Assembly (NCBI GenBank): GCA_937901455.1
Contig: CALDIA010000015.1
Span: 1 to 27,414, forward strand
DNA from: an uncultured Bacteroidales bacterium
GTDB lineage: Bacteria > Bacteroidota > Bacteroidia > Bacteroidales > WCHB1-69
Length of the DNA: 27,414 bases
Direction of reading: 5' to 3'
Positions within the stretch are counted from its first letter, which is position 1, and each line of letters starts with the position of its first letter. Made by a program: the position numbers and the translations under genes. A model generated the notes under the pieces. The model saw only the letters and a list, made by a program, of their open reading frames with translations. It was not told where the DNA came from and did not search any database. Positions 15,779-23,755 of the stretch are shown here, piece after piece.

Positions 15779-16791
15779 TATTTCTCGGATTTAATCAATT
15801 GTAAAAGTGTTGTGCCAACGATGGAAAGCGACTGTTTATCGACATGTTGAACATTATCATTGGTGGTATGCCATACTGGGTCGAATCCTGTGCCGGAGGC
15901 AGCGTCGTAGTGGATAATGTCGATCATGGGAATATGGGCGAGTCGGTTCACATAATAGTGATCATCGGTGATGACGCCACCAGGCTGGTTAATGAAGTAT
16001 TGGCCATAACCTAAGCCATAAGCGGTGCTCCACACCTTCTGCACCACGGAAGGTGCGTAGTGGGTGGAGAATTGTTCCTGATAGAACATCGGGTTTGGTG
16101 TACCCACCATGTCAAGCAGCACACCATAGCGAGCGTTATAACCGGGCACATGGGGTGTGCGGGCCCAATATTGGGAACCCAGTCCCCACCATTCGCCATC
16201 AGGGGCGTTGTCGGTCTCGCGAGGACCATAGTCTTCCGCATCATAGAAGACAAAATCCACACCGACAGCTGGCCGTTGTTGTTTAAGCTGACGGGCCACT
16301 TCTATCAAGACACCCACTCCGGAGGCTCCGTCATTGGCGCCATCAATGGCATCTGTGCGTCGGGCAGGTAGCGGGTCGTGGTCCGCAAAGGGGCGGGAGT
16401 CCCAATGAGAGGCTAACAACACGCGTTCCCCAGAAGCGGGCTGTATGGAACCGATGATGTTCTCGGCAGTGAACTGCTGACCGTCGTAGGTACGCACCAT
16501 GAACGATTGCACATACACGGTGTCGCAATACTGACGCAGCCGCTCCATTAAGTAATCTCGACAAGCACGATGGGCCTCAGTCCCCAGCACACGCGGGCCA
16601 AAGTCGGTCTGCGCCTTCACAAAAGCATACGCCGAGTCACTGTCAAAAGCAGGGCATTCGACCTTCTCCTGGACCGCTCCCTCCGTTGGCTTTTTCTCCT
16701 TATTATGGCATCCGTCTAACACACCCATAGACATTGTTACACACATGACAAGCAACAATTGATTCTTTATCTTCATATAATGCATTTTCAT
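15778..16791 (-). CDS. Glutaminyl cyclase, M28-fold lipoprotein
   Basis: This 337-aa protein resembles the bacterial type II glutaminyl cyclases of Porphyromonas, Prevotella and Tannerella. It would convert N-terminal Gln of exported proteins to pyroglutamate in the periplasm. The N-terminus is a lipoprotein signal with lipobox VLDGC (Cys28). The zinc ligands expected for this fold are Asp154 (GANDGASG), Glu186 (DAEDYG) and His308 (WHTTND). His129 in SHWDS sits near the site. A true M28 aminopeptidase is the alternative; the match to oral-pathogen QCs favours cyclase. An ATG at 16776 gives a neater signal peptide than the ATG at 16791. The stop overlaps the aspartokinase start. Confidence 0.85.
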   Translation of the reverse strand: MKMHYMKIKNQLLLVMCVTMSMGVLDGCHNKEKKPTEGAVQEKVECPAFDSDSAYAFVKAQTDFGPRVLGTEAHRACRDYLMERLRQYCDTVYVQSFMVRTYDGQQFTAENIIGSIQPASGERVLLASHWDSRPFADHDPLPARRTDAIDGANDGASGVGVLIEVARQLKQQRPAVGVDFVFYDAEDYGPRETDNAPDGEWWGLGSQYWARTPHVPGYNARYGVLLDMVGTPNPMFYQEQFSTHYAPSVVQKVWSTAYGLGYGQYFINQPGGVITDDHYYVNRLAHIPMIDIIHYDAASGTGFDPVWHTTNDNVQHVDKQSLSIVGTTLLQLIKSEK

Positions 16792-16814
16792 TTCTATATC
16801 TTTCTTTATTACAC

Positions 16815-16851
16815 TTGTAGAGATGCCACCACAGGGATGACATCTCTACAA
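16815..16851. repeat. 11-bp inverted repeat (REP-like palindrome or terminator)
   Basis: TTGTAGAGATG (16815-16825) and CATCTCTACAA (16841-16851) form a perfect 11-bp stem around a 15-base loop. It lies in the 99-base gap between the T9SS cargo gene and the glutaminyl cyclase gene, both minus strand. No T-tract follows on the minus strand. The shape and bases resemble dispersed TGTAGAGA-type palindromes known from several bacterial phyla. Only this copy is seen here. Confidence 0.55.
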
Positions 16852-16890
16852 CAATTGTCAATTCTACAAAAACAGGTACGATTCACTGCC

Positions 16891-19209
16891 TTACAAGACA
16901 GTGATGGAACCTCTAAACATGGTGGCATAGCCATTATAGTCCACCACCTTTAATAAATAATTGTACACGGTATTCACATACAGTTTACCGTTCACACGAC
17001 CATCCCACTCAAAGTCCTTGTTGGTGGTATAGTACACCATCTCGCCATTACGGTTATAGATGGTAAACTCTATGGACTGTATCAGGTTCTTCTGCGGAAG
17101 AGTGAGTACATCATTGAGGCCATTATAGTCGGAAGGGGTGATAGCGGTGGGCAGATTCACGAACGGGGTACAGGCGGGAATTTCGACCGATGCCTCGGCA
17201 GTACAGCCGCCCTCATCGACGATTTTCACCTCATAGGTCCCGGGTTCAGTCACCTCAATCATGGAGGTTGTTTGCTCATTGTTCCACTGGTAGGTAACCA
17301 CATCCACATTTGACACTACGGAAAGTGTAGTAGAGAAATTATCGCAATAGTCTGCACCCACGGCAATCTGAGCGGTAGGTTTCTGTACTGTCAGGGTAAC
17401 TTCCACCAAGCTATCGCAGCCATTCCAAGAGTCGCCTTGGTAGATAACCATTCGCGTACCCGACTCATGCCAAGTGTAGAGGTCGCCAAATCTGGCTTGG
17501 TCGTAGATGACTGGCAGGTTTTCTTCACAAGTGAAAATCGTATCGGTACTATGGCCCTGTTGCAAAGGTTCCAGAGTAATGGTCAATGTTGTATCCTTCG
17601 AACAGGTTCTATCTCGGTCCCAAATACGAATCAACACTTGATAATCACCAGATTCTGGATAAGTGTAGAATACCGTGTTATTATTCTGCGCAAAGAGTAC
17701 CGTGTCGTAACCATTGTTGGCATTGGGCATCAGGTTATACCATTCAATGAATTGCGTTTCTTGATAGACAGTATCCTCCTGTCCTCCGACGGTCGCAGCC
17801 GGAGCCCGCAATCTGATGATACTTGAATCTTCAAACAAGACCTTATATTCACAATTCTCAAAAATTTGTTTGTATGAGAAGTTCGGCATCAGATCGTAGA
17901 ACTTGATGTTGGCCTCATAGATAAAGGGCACACCCGTCATGGAGAGCATCTCACAGCGATAATAAGGATAAATACGAGTTCCATCGGTACGGCTAAGTGT
18001 GATGTTTCGGAGACCATCCCATTGGCTACGGAAAGAGGCGCTGGCAGAATCAGAGCCTGCATACCAGTGATAGGTAGAGGGTTGGAATCCATAGGGCAAG
18101 GACATCACAATATCATCTTCACCACAAGCATCCACCATAATGGACGCTGGTATCATCTTTGCTGCAAAATATCCGTATGCCCAGTGGTAGCTGGCCTGGC
18201 AGGCATGTGCTTTCACGCGGAAGATGACCGTCTGATTATTTCTTGCCTGTTCTGAAAGATTAAATGCCAAAGGGGTATATTGAAACCATTCACACTCCAA
18301 AGACGAGTGCGACTCAGGAACAGAACTATGGTACTGAGAGTATGGGCAAGAGTGTATTTGGAACACATTATTCATGGCGTTAGTGCCGTAATAGTCATAG
18401 GTAGATGGTGTGGCACGACAATGGGGTATATGGGCATAGGTAGCACAATCAGGAATAGGAACAACCAGAAATTGGGAATAAGGCCAATAATTAGGGTTGT
18501 TAGGATTACTCATAGGATTGCCATTCAAATCGGAATAGAAACCCAGTGGAAGCAAATTATAATTCTCGTCCATCACCTCTATATAGAAATAGGGATTTTG
18601 GAATACGGCGTGGCACGATTTCTCTTGCGCGAAAGCGAACATCACCAATAGCACGCTGTTATTGGTGTCGGGCTTAAACCAATACTCGATGGATTGACTT
18701 TTGGTTCCCTGGCTGTTCGGTCCCCCGATTTGAATCACAGTATCGATACGCATATCTTGAGGCAAGGAATCGTACGGCTGGGTAGGATCCCAGCCACCGT
18801 ATGGCATCACATAATCCTGAATATAGTTACTGCCGACCTGATAACACATGCAAGCATCGCGTCCATTGGTCACACCACCGCCAGGGGATGCATTCTGACC
18901 AACAATCATACGGTGGCTGAAATTTGTGCCATTACTCAATGTCCCGGAAGTAGGATTATTATAAGAATACGTATGCGTTGTCAAGCTCCATGTATAGGAA
19001 GAGGACTGACTGGTGGGGTTATGTTGCCATCGCTGATTCGTGCTGTTACACTGAGCCCATCCTGACGCACCATATTTACACTTCACATAATTTGCCGTAA
19101 AGGTATTGAAAGTGGGCGGAGTGCCGTTATATGGTATGGGGTTTTGGGCAAAAGTCCACCAAGATAGTGTCAGTAGCATGGAAAGGGCGACAAAGCGTTT
19201 CATATGCAA
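16891..19209 (-). CDS. Large secreted protein with T9SS type B sorting domain
   Basis: This 772-aa protein is predicted to be exported and then sent to the surface or medium by the type IX system. A signal peptide ends WTFA before Gln22. The long middle is rich in Asn, Tyr, Ser and Cys with no recognised catalytic motif. A PKD/Ig-like stretch precedes the end (about residues 455-680), with YTYPESGDYQVLIRIWD and a later PGTYEVKIVD strand pair. The last 89 residues (684-772) form a gliding-motility-associated/type B C-terminal domain: LPTAITPSDYNGLNDV, IEFTIYNRNGE, WDGRVNGK. An ATG at 19203 is an equally good start. The gene stands between clpX and the cyclase; a possible TACTTTTTTG promoter lies 70 bases upstream. 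Confidence 0.85.
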   Translation of the reverse strand: MHMKRFVALSMLLTLSWWTFAQNPIPYNGTPPTFNTFTANYVKCKYGASGWAQCNSTNQRWQHNPTSQSSSYTWSLTTHTYSYNNPTSGTLSNGTNFSHRMIVGQNASPGGGVTNGRDACMCYQVGSNYIQDYVMPYGGWDPTQPYDSLPQDMRIDTVIQIGGPNSQGTKSQSIEYWFKPDTNNSVLLVMFAFAQEKSCHAVFQNPYFYIEVMDENYNLLPLGFYSDLNGNPMSNPNNPNYWPYSQFLVVPIPDCATYAHIPHCRATPSTYDYYGTNAMNNVFQIHSCPYSQYHSSVPESHSSLECEWFQYTPLAFNLSEQARNNQTVIFRVKAHACQASYHWAYGYFAAKMIPASIMVDACGEDDIVMSLPYGFQPSTYHWYAGSDSASASFRSQWDGLRNITLSRTDGTRIYPYYRCEMLSMTGVPFIYEANIKFYDLMPNFSYKQIFENCEYKVLFEDSSIIRLRAPAATVGGQEDTVYQETQFIEWYNLMPNANNGYDTVLFAQNNNTVFYTYPESGDYQVLIRIWDRDRTCSKDTTLTITLEPLQQGHSTDTIFTCEENLPVIYDQARFGDLYTWHESGTRMVIYQGDSWNGCDSLVEVTLTVQKPTAQIAVGADYCDNFSTTLSVVSNVDVVTYQWNNEQTTSMIEVTEPGTYEVKIVDEGGCTAEASVEIPACTPFVNLPTAITPSDYNGLNDVLTLPQKNLIQSIEFTIYNRNGEMVYYTTNKDFEWDGRVNGKLYVNTVYNYLLKVVDYNGYATMFRGSITVL

Positions 19210-19278
19210 TGGTTTTTATGTGTCAATATTAAACAAACAATATAACGGATAGCTCGGGGAATTGTTGCAGTTATCCCG

Positions 19279-19288
19279 CAAAAAAGTA
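19279..19288 (-). promoter_or_regulatory. Weak candidate -7 box for the T9SS cargo gene
   Basis: Minus-strand TACTTTTTTG resembles TAnnTTTG with two extra T residues. It lies just past the clpX stop and about 70 bases before the cargo gene start. The match is imperfect. Confidence 0.3.
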
Positions 19289-19291
19289 CAA

Positions 19292-20518
19292 TTATTCTGA
19301 CAATTCAAAATGCTCACGGGCATAATCTTCCGTAATGGTGATATGCTTCATTTTAGAACCTGGAAACTCAAACATTGCATCGGTCATGATTTTCTCCACG
19401 ATAGAGCGCAATCCGCGGGCGCCAAGCTTCAAGGCACTGGCCTTGTCAACAATGTAGTCAAGCGCCGCCTCATCAAATGAGAGTTTTATTTTATCCATTG
19501 CAAAGAGTTTCGTATATTGCTTGATGATGGCGTTCTTAGGCTGGGTCAGAATATTCTTCAGGGCAGTTCTGTCGAGCGGGGCCAGGGCTGTGATGACGGG
19601 AAATCGGCCACACAGTTCGGGAATGAGGCCGAAAGATTTGACATCCTGCATAGTGACATGTCTGAGCATATCGTCCTTCTGGATAGAACGGCCCTCCTGG
19701 TTATAGCCGATGGTATGTGTATTGATGCGCTCGGCAATAATCTGGTCGATATTGTTGAAAGCGCCGCTGCCGATGAAGAGGATATGCTGGGTGTTCACTT
19801 GGATAAATTCCTGTTCGGGATGTTTCCGGCCGCCTTGAGGGGGAACATTGACAATGGAGCCTTCCAGCAGTTTCAGCATGGCTTGTTGCACGCCCTCGCC
19901 CGACACATCCCGGGTGATGCTGGGATTCTCGGCTCCCTTACGCGCCAGCTTGTCAATTTCATCAATGAAAACAATGCCGCGCTCTGCTTTGGCCACATCG
20001 TAGTCAGCTGCTTGCAGCAAACGGCTCAGGATGCTCTCCACATCTTCACCCACATAGCCAGCCTGCGTGAAGACTGTGGCATCCGCAATACAGAAGGGCA
20101 CATCCAGCATCTTGGCAATAGTCCTCGCAATAAGCGTCTTGCCCGTACCAGTCTCCCCTATCATCAACACATTCGATTTTTCCACCTCTACATCATCCTT
20201 CTCCTTCACTTCTACAGTGGAAAAGAGACGTTTGTAGTGGTTATAGACTGCAACGGAGATGACCTTCTTGGCCTCATCCTGACCAATTACATACTCGTCT
20301 AAGCAAGCTTTGATCTCCTTGGGCTTCAGCATTGACTTTTTCAATTTGTCAATGGCGACGACATGCTCATGGTACTGCAATTCCTTGTGAATATTCACAG
20401 CAGTTAGAAGACAGTCTTCACAAATGGCTGCATTCAAACCGCCTATGATAAATTGTCCGAAGGGAATCTCACGGCCGCAGAAGCTACATTCCCTCTCTTT
20501 CGTCTGTTTCTTTGCCAT
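19292..20518 (-). CDS. clpX: ATP-dependent Clp protease unfoldase ClpX
   Basis: ClpX (408 aa) is the hexameric AAA+ unfoldase that feeds tagged proteins to ClpP in the cytoplasm. The N-terminal zinc-binding domain has Cys11, Cys14, Cys33 and Cys36. The Walker A is GETGTGKT (121-128), the pore loop GYVG (154-157) and the Walker B VFIDEID (183-189). The RKGAENPSITRD stretch follows, and the C-terminal sensor-2 region GARGLRSIVE is intact. Its ATG overlaps the clpP stop (TAATG at 20520-20516), so the two are cotranslated. Length and motifs are standard. Confidence 0.97.
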   Translation of the reverse strand: MAKKQTKERECSFCGREIPFGQFIIGGLNAAICEDCLLTAVNIHKELQYHEHVVAIDKLKKSMLKPKEIKACLDEYVIGQDEAKKVISVAVYNHYKRLFSTVEVKEKDDVEVEKSNVLMIGETGTGKTLIARTIAKMLDVPFCIADATVFTQAGYVGEDVESILSRLLQAADYDVAKAERGIVFIDEIDKLARKGAENPSITRDVSGEGVQQAMLKLLEGSIVNVPPQGGRKHPEQEFIQVNTQHILFIGSGAFNNIDQIIAERINTHTIGYNQEGRSIQKDDMLRHVTMQDVKSFGLIPELCGRFPVITALAPLDRTALKNILTQPKNAIIKQYTKLFAMDKIKLSFDEAALDYIVDKASALKLGARGLRSIVEKIMTDAMFEFPGSKMKHITITEDYAREHFELSE

Positions 20519-21195
20519 TATTTACGTTCGTGGGCAAGAACCTTGTCAATAAGTCCATACTCTTGCGCCTCAGAGGCTATCATCCAATGATCACGGTCAC
20601 AGTCGTTCCATACTTGCTGGTAATCCTTGCCGGTATGATAGGCGATTATTTCGTAGAGTTCCTTTTTGATTTTCTGGATCTCTTGGGCCTCGATTTCGAT
20701 ATCGGAGGCTTGGCCTTGCGCACCGCCCATCGGTTGGTGGATCATGACGCGGGAGTGCGGGAGGGCGAAACGCTTGCCTTTGGCACCGGCGCAGAGCAAC
20801 ACGGCTGCCATGGAGGCTGCCATACCCGTACAGATGGTGGAAACATCAGGCTTCAGGTACTGCATCGTATCGTAGATACCTAAACCGGCATAAACCACAC
20901 CGCCAGGACTGTTCAAATAGATTTGAATGTCGCGCTCGGGGTCTTGAGACTCGAGGAAGAGCAGCTGCGCTTGAATGATATTTGCCACATCGTCATCGAT
21001 AGGAACTCCCAAGAAGATGATACGGTCTTTCATCAAGCGGGAGAAAACATCGAGTTGGGTGATGTTCATCGGTCGCTCCTCTATAATGTAAGGGGTGATG
21101 TAGTTACGGGTCATCGACACGTAGCGATCCATCTTCAAACTACTGATACCATGCTGTTTCAGAGCATAGTTCCTGAATTCATCTTGTATTCTCAT
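20518..21195 (-). CDS. clpP: ATP-dependent Clp protease proteolytic subunit ClpP
   Basis: ClpP (225 aa) is the barrel-forming serine protease of the ClpXP complex. The catalytic triad is Ser128 (GMAASM), His153 (MIHQPMGG) and Asp202 (DRDHWM). The SPGG oxyanion-hole loop lies at 96-99. The N-terminus is about 30 residues longer than E. coli ClpP, with a propeptide-like region before the conserved core (about residue 45), as in many Bacteroidetes. It starts 34 bases after trigger factor and overlaps clpX, giving the operon order tig-clpP-clpX. Confidence 0.96.
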   Translation of the reverse strand: MRIQDEFRNYALKQHGISSLKMDRYVSMTRNYITPYIIEERPMNITQLDVFSRLMKDRIIFLGVPIDDDVANIIQAQLLFLESQDPERDIQIYLNSPGGVVYAGLGIYDTMQYLKPDVSTICTGMAASMAAVLLCAGAKGKRFALPHSRVMIHQPMGGAQGQASDIEIEAQEIQKIKKELYEIIAYHTGKDYQQVWNDCDRDHWMIASEAQEYGLIDKVLAHERK

Positions 21196-21229
21196 AAAAG
21201 TGTTATATATTTGCTAATGTTCTATTTAT

Positions 21230-22702
21230 TTACTTTTCAGTCTTGGTGGTTGTTTTCTTGGTTGTCTTGGCTTTTGGCGTCTTAGCCTTCGGTGCGGGGA
21301 CTTCTTCTTCGGCGGGTTCCTCAGCCTTCTTGGCAGCAGCTTTCTTTGCACGAGGTTTCTTGGTCGGAGCTGAGGCCGGAGTCTCCTCAGCCTTAGTGAT
21401 GTAGTTCATAAAAGCCTGGCCGTCGCCTTCCACGATTTCAATGTTGAGTTTGTCGCGCAACTGATTCGTGATTTTCAGGTCAAAAAGCATGTCGTACACC
21501 TGCTTAACAGTCTCCTGGTTCTTCATGGCCTCATTCACCATCTCGTCGATACGGGGCTCCATCTCCTTGGAGTAGATGGCACCGAAATAGTTCTCAATGA
21601 AGTATTTTCTGAAGTAAGCACGGATATCATCGGCCGTAACGGAGATTTTATTCTCTTCAAATAATTTATTCTCAATGAGTTGCCATTGAAAAGCACGTTT
21701 ATATTGGGGATATTCCTGATCCAGTTTCTCAGCCGTCATGTCCTTTTGTACCAGCATAATGTAGCGCTTGGTGAAATCATCTGGCATCTCCACGGGCACA
21801 TTGTCAATCAACATCTCGATGGCATCATTCATGAACTTCTGGTTGATCGGGGTTTCGTATTGCTGGGCTAACATTTTTGAAACGGCTTCTTCCATAGTCT
21901 TTTCATCCTTCACATCGCCATCGGGAAAAGCCTTTTTAAAGAAGTCCTCATTGATTTCAGCCTTGTCGAGGTGGCCGATATAGTCGATGGTCAGATCCGC
22001 GACATAGTCGTTACTATCCTCCAACTCTTTCTCATCGACTCTCAGGAAGCGGGCCAGTGCAGCCTCGGTGGCAAAAGCATCGCGTAACTTCACAGAGACC
22101 ACATCCTTGATTTTCTTGCCCACGAACTGTTTGGCAGCCTTCTCGGTCAAATCCTTAAGGAAGATATAACCGGACTTGTCCTCGCCATACTTCACAGACA
22201 CGTTGTCTTTGTCGGACTCCACCACTTCGGGGGTCGTATAGTTACCGTAACGTTCACGAAGCTGATCCACCTGACGGGATATTTCCTCTTCGGAAGCCAC
22301 ATAGCGAAAGTCCTTCAAAACGGGAAGTTTGGAGTAGTCCACCTCAATTTCCGGCTTCAGTGCATATTCATATGCAAAAACAAAAGTGTCGGGATTTTGG
22401 AAATCCACCTTCGACTTCTCTTCCACTGGCAGGGGTTCAAGAATATATTGGATATTGTTGTCCTTAATGAAGTTGGCCATGCTCTCATTCACCAGCTTGT
22501 CGACCTCCTGGACCAGCAGGGTGGGTTCGTACATTTTTTTAATCATCCCCATGGGAGCGTTTCCAGCCCTGAAGCCCGGCACCACGGCCGAACGTCTTTG
22601 TTTCTTCAATGCAGCCTCCAGATTAGCCGCATAATCTTCTTTAGTAATTTCAAAAATCACTTCCTGCATTAAACCAGGAACGTTTTCGTGCTTAATATTC
22701 AT
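21230..22702 (-). CDS. tig: Trigger factor with lysine-rich C-terminal tail
   Basis: This ribosome-associated chaperone assists folding of nascent chains. The ribosome-docking signature is present as PGFRAGNAP (42-50), followed by a degenerate FKBP-like domain (about 155-245) and the helical chaperone arms. Residues 438-490 form an unusual extension of Ala, Pro, Glu and Lys (14 Lys in 53), with PRAKKAAAKK and PKAKTTKK blocks resembling histone H1 tails. Total length is 490 aa, against about 430-450 for typical family members. The reading frame is continuous to the TAA at 21230. It precedes clpP by 34 bases. The upstream region has no good TAnnTTTG box; a sigma-54-like element lies at 22740-22725. 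Confidence 0.93.
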   Translation of the reverse strand: MNIKHENVPGLMQEVIFEITKEDYAANLEAALKKQRRSAVVPGFRAGNAPMGMIKKMYEPTLLVQEVDKLVNESMANFIKDNNIQYILEPLPVEEKSKVDFQNPDTFVFAYEYALKPEIEVDYSKLPVLKDFRYVASEEEISRQVDQLRERYGNYTTPEVVESDKDNVSVKYGEDKSGYIFLKDLTEKAAKQFVGKKIKDVVSVKLRDAFATEAALARFLRVDEKELEDSNDYVADLTIDYIGHLDKAEINEDFFKKAFPDGDVKDEKTMEEAVSKMLAQQYETPINQKFMNDAIEMLIDNVPVEMPDDFTKRYIMLVQKDMTAEKLDQEYPQYKRAFQWQLIENKLFEENKISVTADDIRAYFRKYFIENYFGAIYSKEMEPRIDEMVNEAMKNQETVKQVYDMLFDLKITNQLRDKLNIEIVEGDGQAFMNYITKAEETPASAPTKKPRAKKAAAKKAEEPAEEEVPAPKAKTPKAKTTKKTTTKTEK

Positions 22703-22724
22703 CTACTTTTGAGTTAGTTATTAT

Positions 22725-22740
22725 TACAAAAGACACGCCA
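22725..22740 (-). promoter_or_regulatory. Candidate sigma-54-like -24/-12 element upstream of tig
   Basis: Minus-strand TGGCGTG (22740-22734), four bases, then TTGTA (22729-22725) resembles TGGCACG-N4-TTGCA with correct GG-to-G spacing. The near-invariant GC at -12 is GT. It would start tig transcription around 22713. No TAnnTTTG alternative is evident nearby. A sigma-54 activator is encoded about 1.6 kb upstream. Confidence 0.25.
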
Positions 22741-22799
22741 CTCTTCTCTCAAAGGGTGCATGTCTTACATCATTAATTTATACTGTTTAGATGGAAAAA

Positions 22800-23093
22800 T
22801 TATTCCTCACCACCGGCGGTCTGCTGGGTCTGTTCAACTTGGTTTTGTTGCGGATGCAGGTTGTTAATCTCGTTCTTAGACAAGAAGGCGCATACAAAAC
22901 AGAGTACCATGATGAAAGCAGCCACACCCCAAGTAGTCTTCTCCAATACGTCAGTGGTTTTGCGAACACCCATTATCTGGTTGGAAGAAGCAAAATTAGA
23001 GGCTAAGCCACCACCCTTGGAATTCTGAATCAGTACCACAAATGCCAATACAAAACAGGCCAGGATAATCAATACAACACAAAGTGTAAACAT
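22800..23093 (-). CDS. secG: Preprotein translocase subunit SecG
   Basis: SecG (97 aa) is the small subunit of the SecYEG inner-membrane channel and helps SecA-driven export. Two hydrophobic helices (about 3-23 and 55-75) flank a conserved cytoplasmic loop with VLIQNSKGGGLAS and NQIMGVRKTTD. A Gln/Glu-rich tail of about 18 residues follows. It is the last gene of the run beginning with the sigma-54 activator; 38 bases separate it from the TPR-like gene. The identification is secure. Confidence 0.95.
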   Translation of the reverse strand: MFTLCVVLIILACFVLAFVVLIQNSKGGGLASNFASSNQIMGVRKTTDVLEKTTWGVAAFIMVLCFVCAFLSKNEINNLHPQQNQVEQTQQTAGGEE

Positions 23094-23131
23094 TTTCTAA
23101 AAATTTAGTTTGTAAAATTTTAAATATTCTA

Positions 23132-23743
23132 TTATTGTAAATTCTTTTTCAAATTCTCAATTTGGGCTGCAAAATAACAACTTTTTTCGGGAAAATGCAA
23201 CCGCAAAATTTCATACATCTGAATGGCCTTGTCGTAGCAACCCTGATCAGCGTAAATACCTGCTAATGTCTCACTTACAATAGTCGGATCGTCAATTGCG
23301 CTATCCACTCCATAGTCGGCAAGGAGGTCTTGTGTGTCGGCAGGAATTTGAATTTTCACATCATTGGAAGAAAATTTTTCAATTAATTGATCGATCAGGG
23401 CAGACTTAGCGTCGTCTTGAGACTCATGGTCCTTGACAAAGACGGGGTGCAGGTTGTTATTGACGGTGGCATTGGGTGTGGCAGCCACCATGGCGGGCCG
23501 GTCGGGGCGTGGGTAAAGCGTCGGGGACGTCTCCACATTCAGATTGGCAAAGCGCATCCTGTCGGGCAATGTCAGCAGCATCTTGGCCCGGTTGCGGGCA
23601 CTTGTTCGTCCGGAGTATAGTTTCAGGTAGAAGATATTGACAAGCGGAGAGGCCGGATAATGCTTGGCCAGCGACGTGAGCTTCGCCTGCAAAGTCTCAT
23701 CTTGTGAAAGAGACACATAATCGTTGAAATATATCTTATCCAT
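23132..23743 (-). CDS. TPR-like hypothetical protein between lptE and secG
   Basis: This 203-aa protein has no signal peptide and no recognised enzymatic motif. The N-terminal third is helical and includes HYPASPLVNIFYLKL. A central low-complexity, Pro/Asn-rich linker spans about 75-110. The C-terminal 45 residues (about 155-203) look like a single tetratricopeptide unit, with LAGIYADQGCYDKAIQMYE as the diagnostic A/B helix pair. It sits 12 bases downstream of lptE and 38 bases before secG. That position suggests an envelope-biogenesis partner, but this is inference from context. A scaffold role is likely; the exact function is unknown. Confidence 0.7.
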   Translation of the reverse strand: MDKIYFNDYVSLSQDETLQAKLTSLAKHYPASPLVNIFYLKLYSGRTSARNRAKMLLTLPDRMRFANLNVETSPTLYPRPDRPAMVAATPNATVNNNLHPVFVKDHESQDDAKSALIDQLIEKFSSNDVKIQIPADTQDLLADYGVDSAIDDPTIVSETLAGIYADQGCYDKAIQMYEILRLHFPEKSCYFAAQIENLKKNLQ

Positions 23744-23755
23744 AAAATTGCTTAA

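Noticed and set aside
19517..20302. 261-codon plus-strand frame antisense to clpX
   Set aside because: It is a shadow of clpX and shows no motif or plausible start region.
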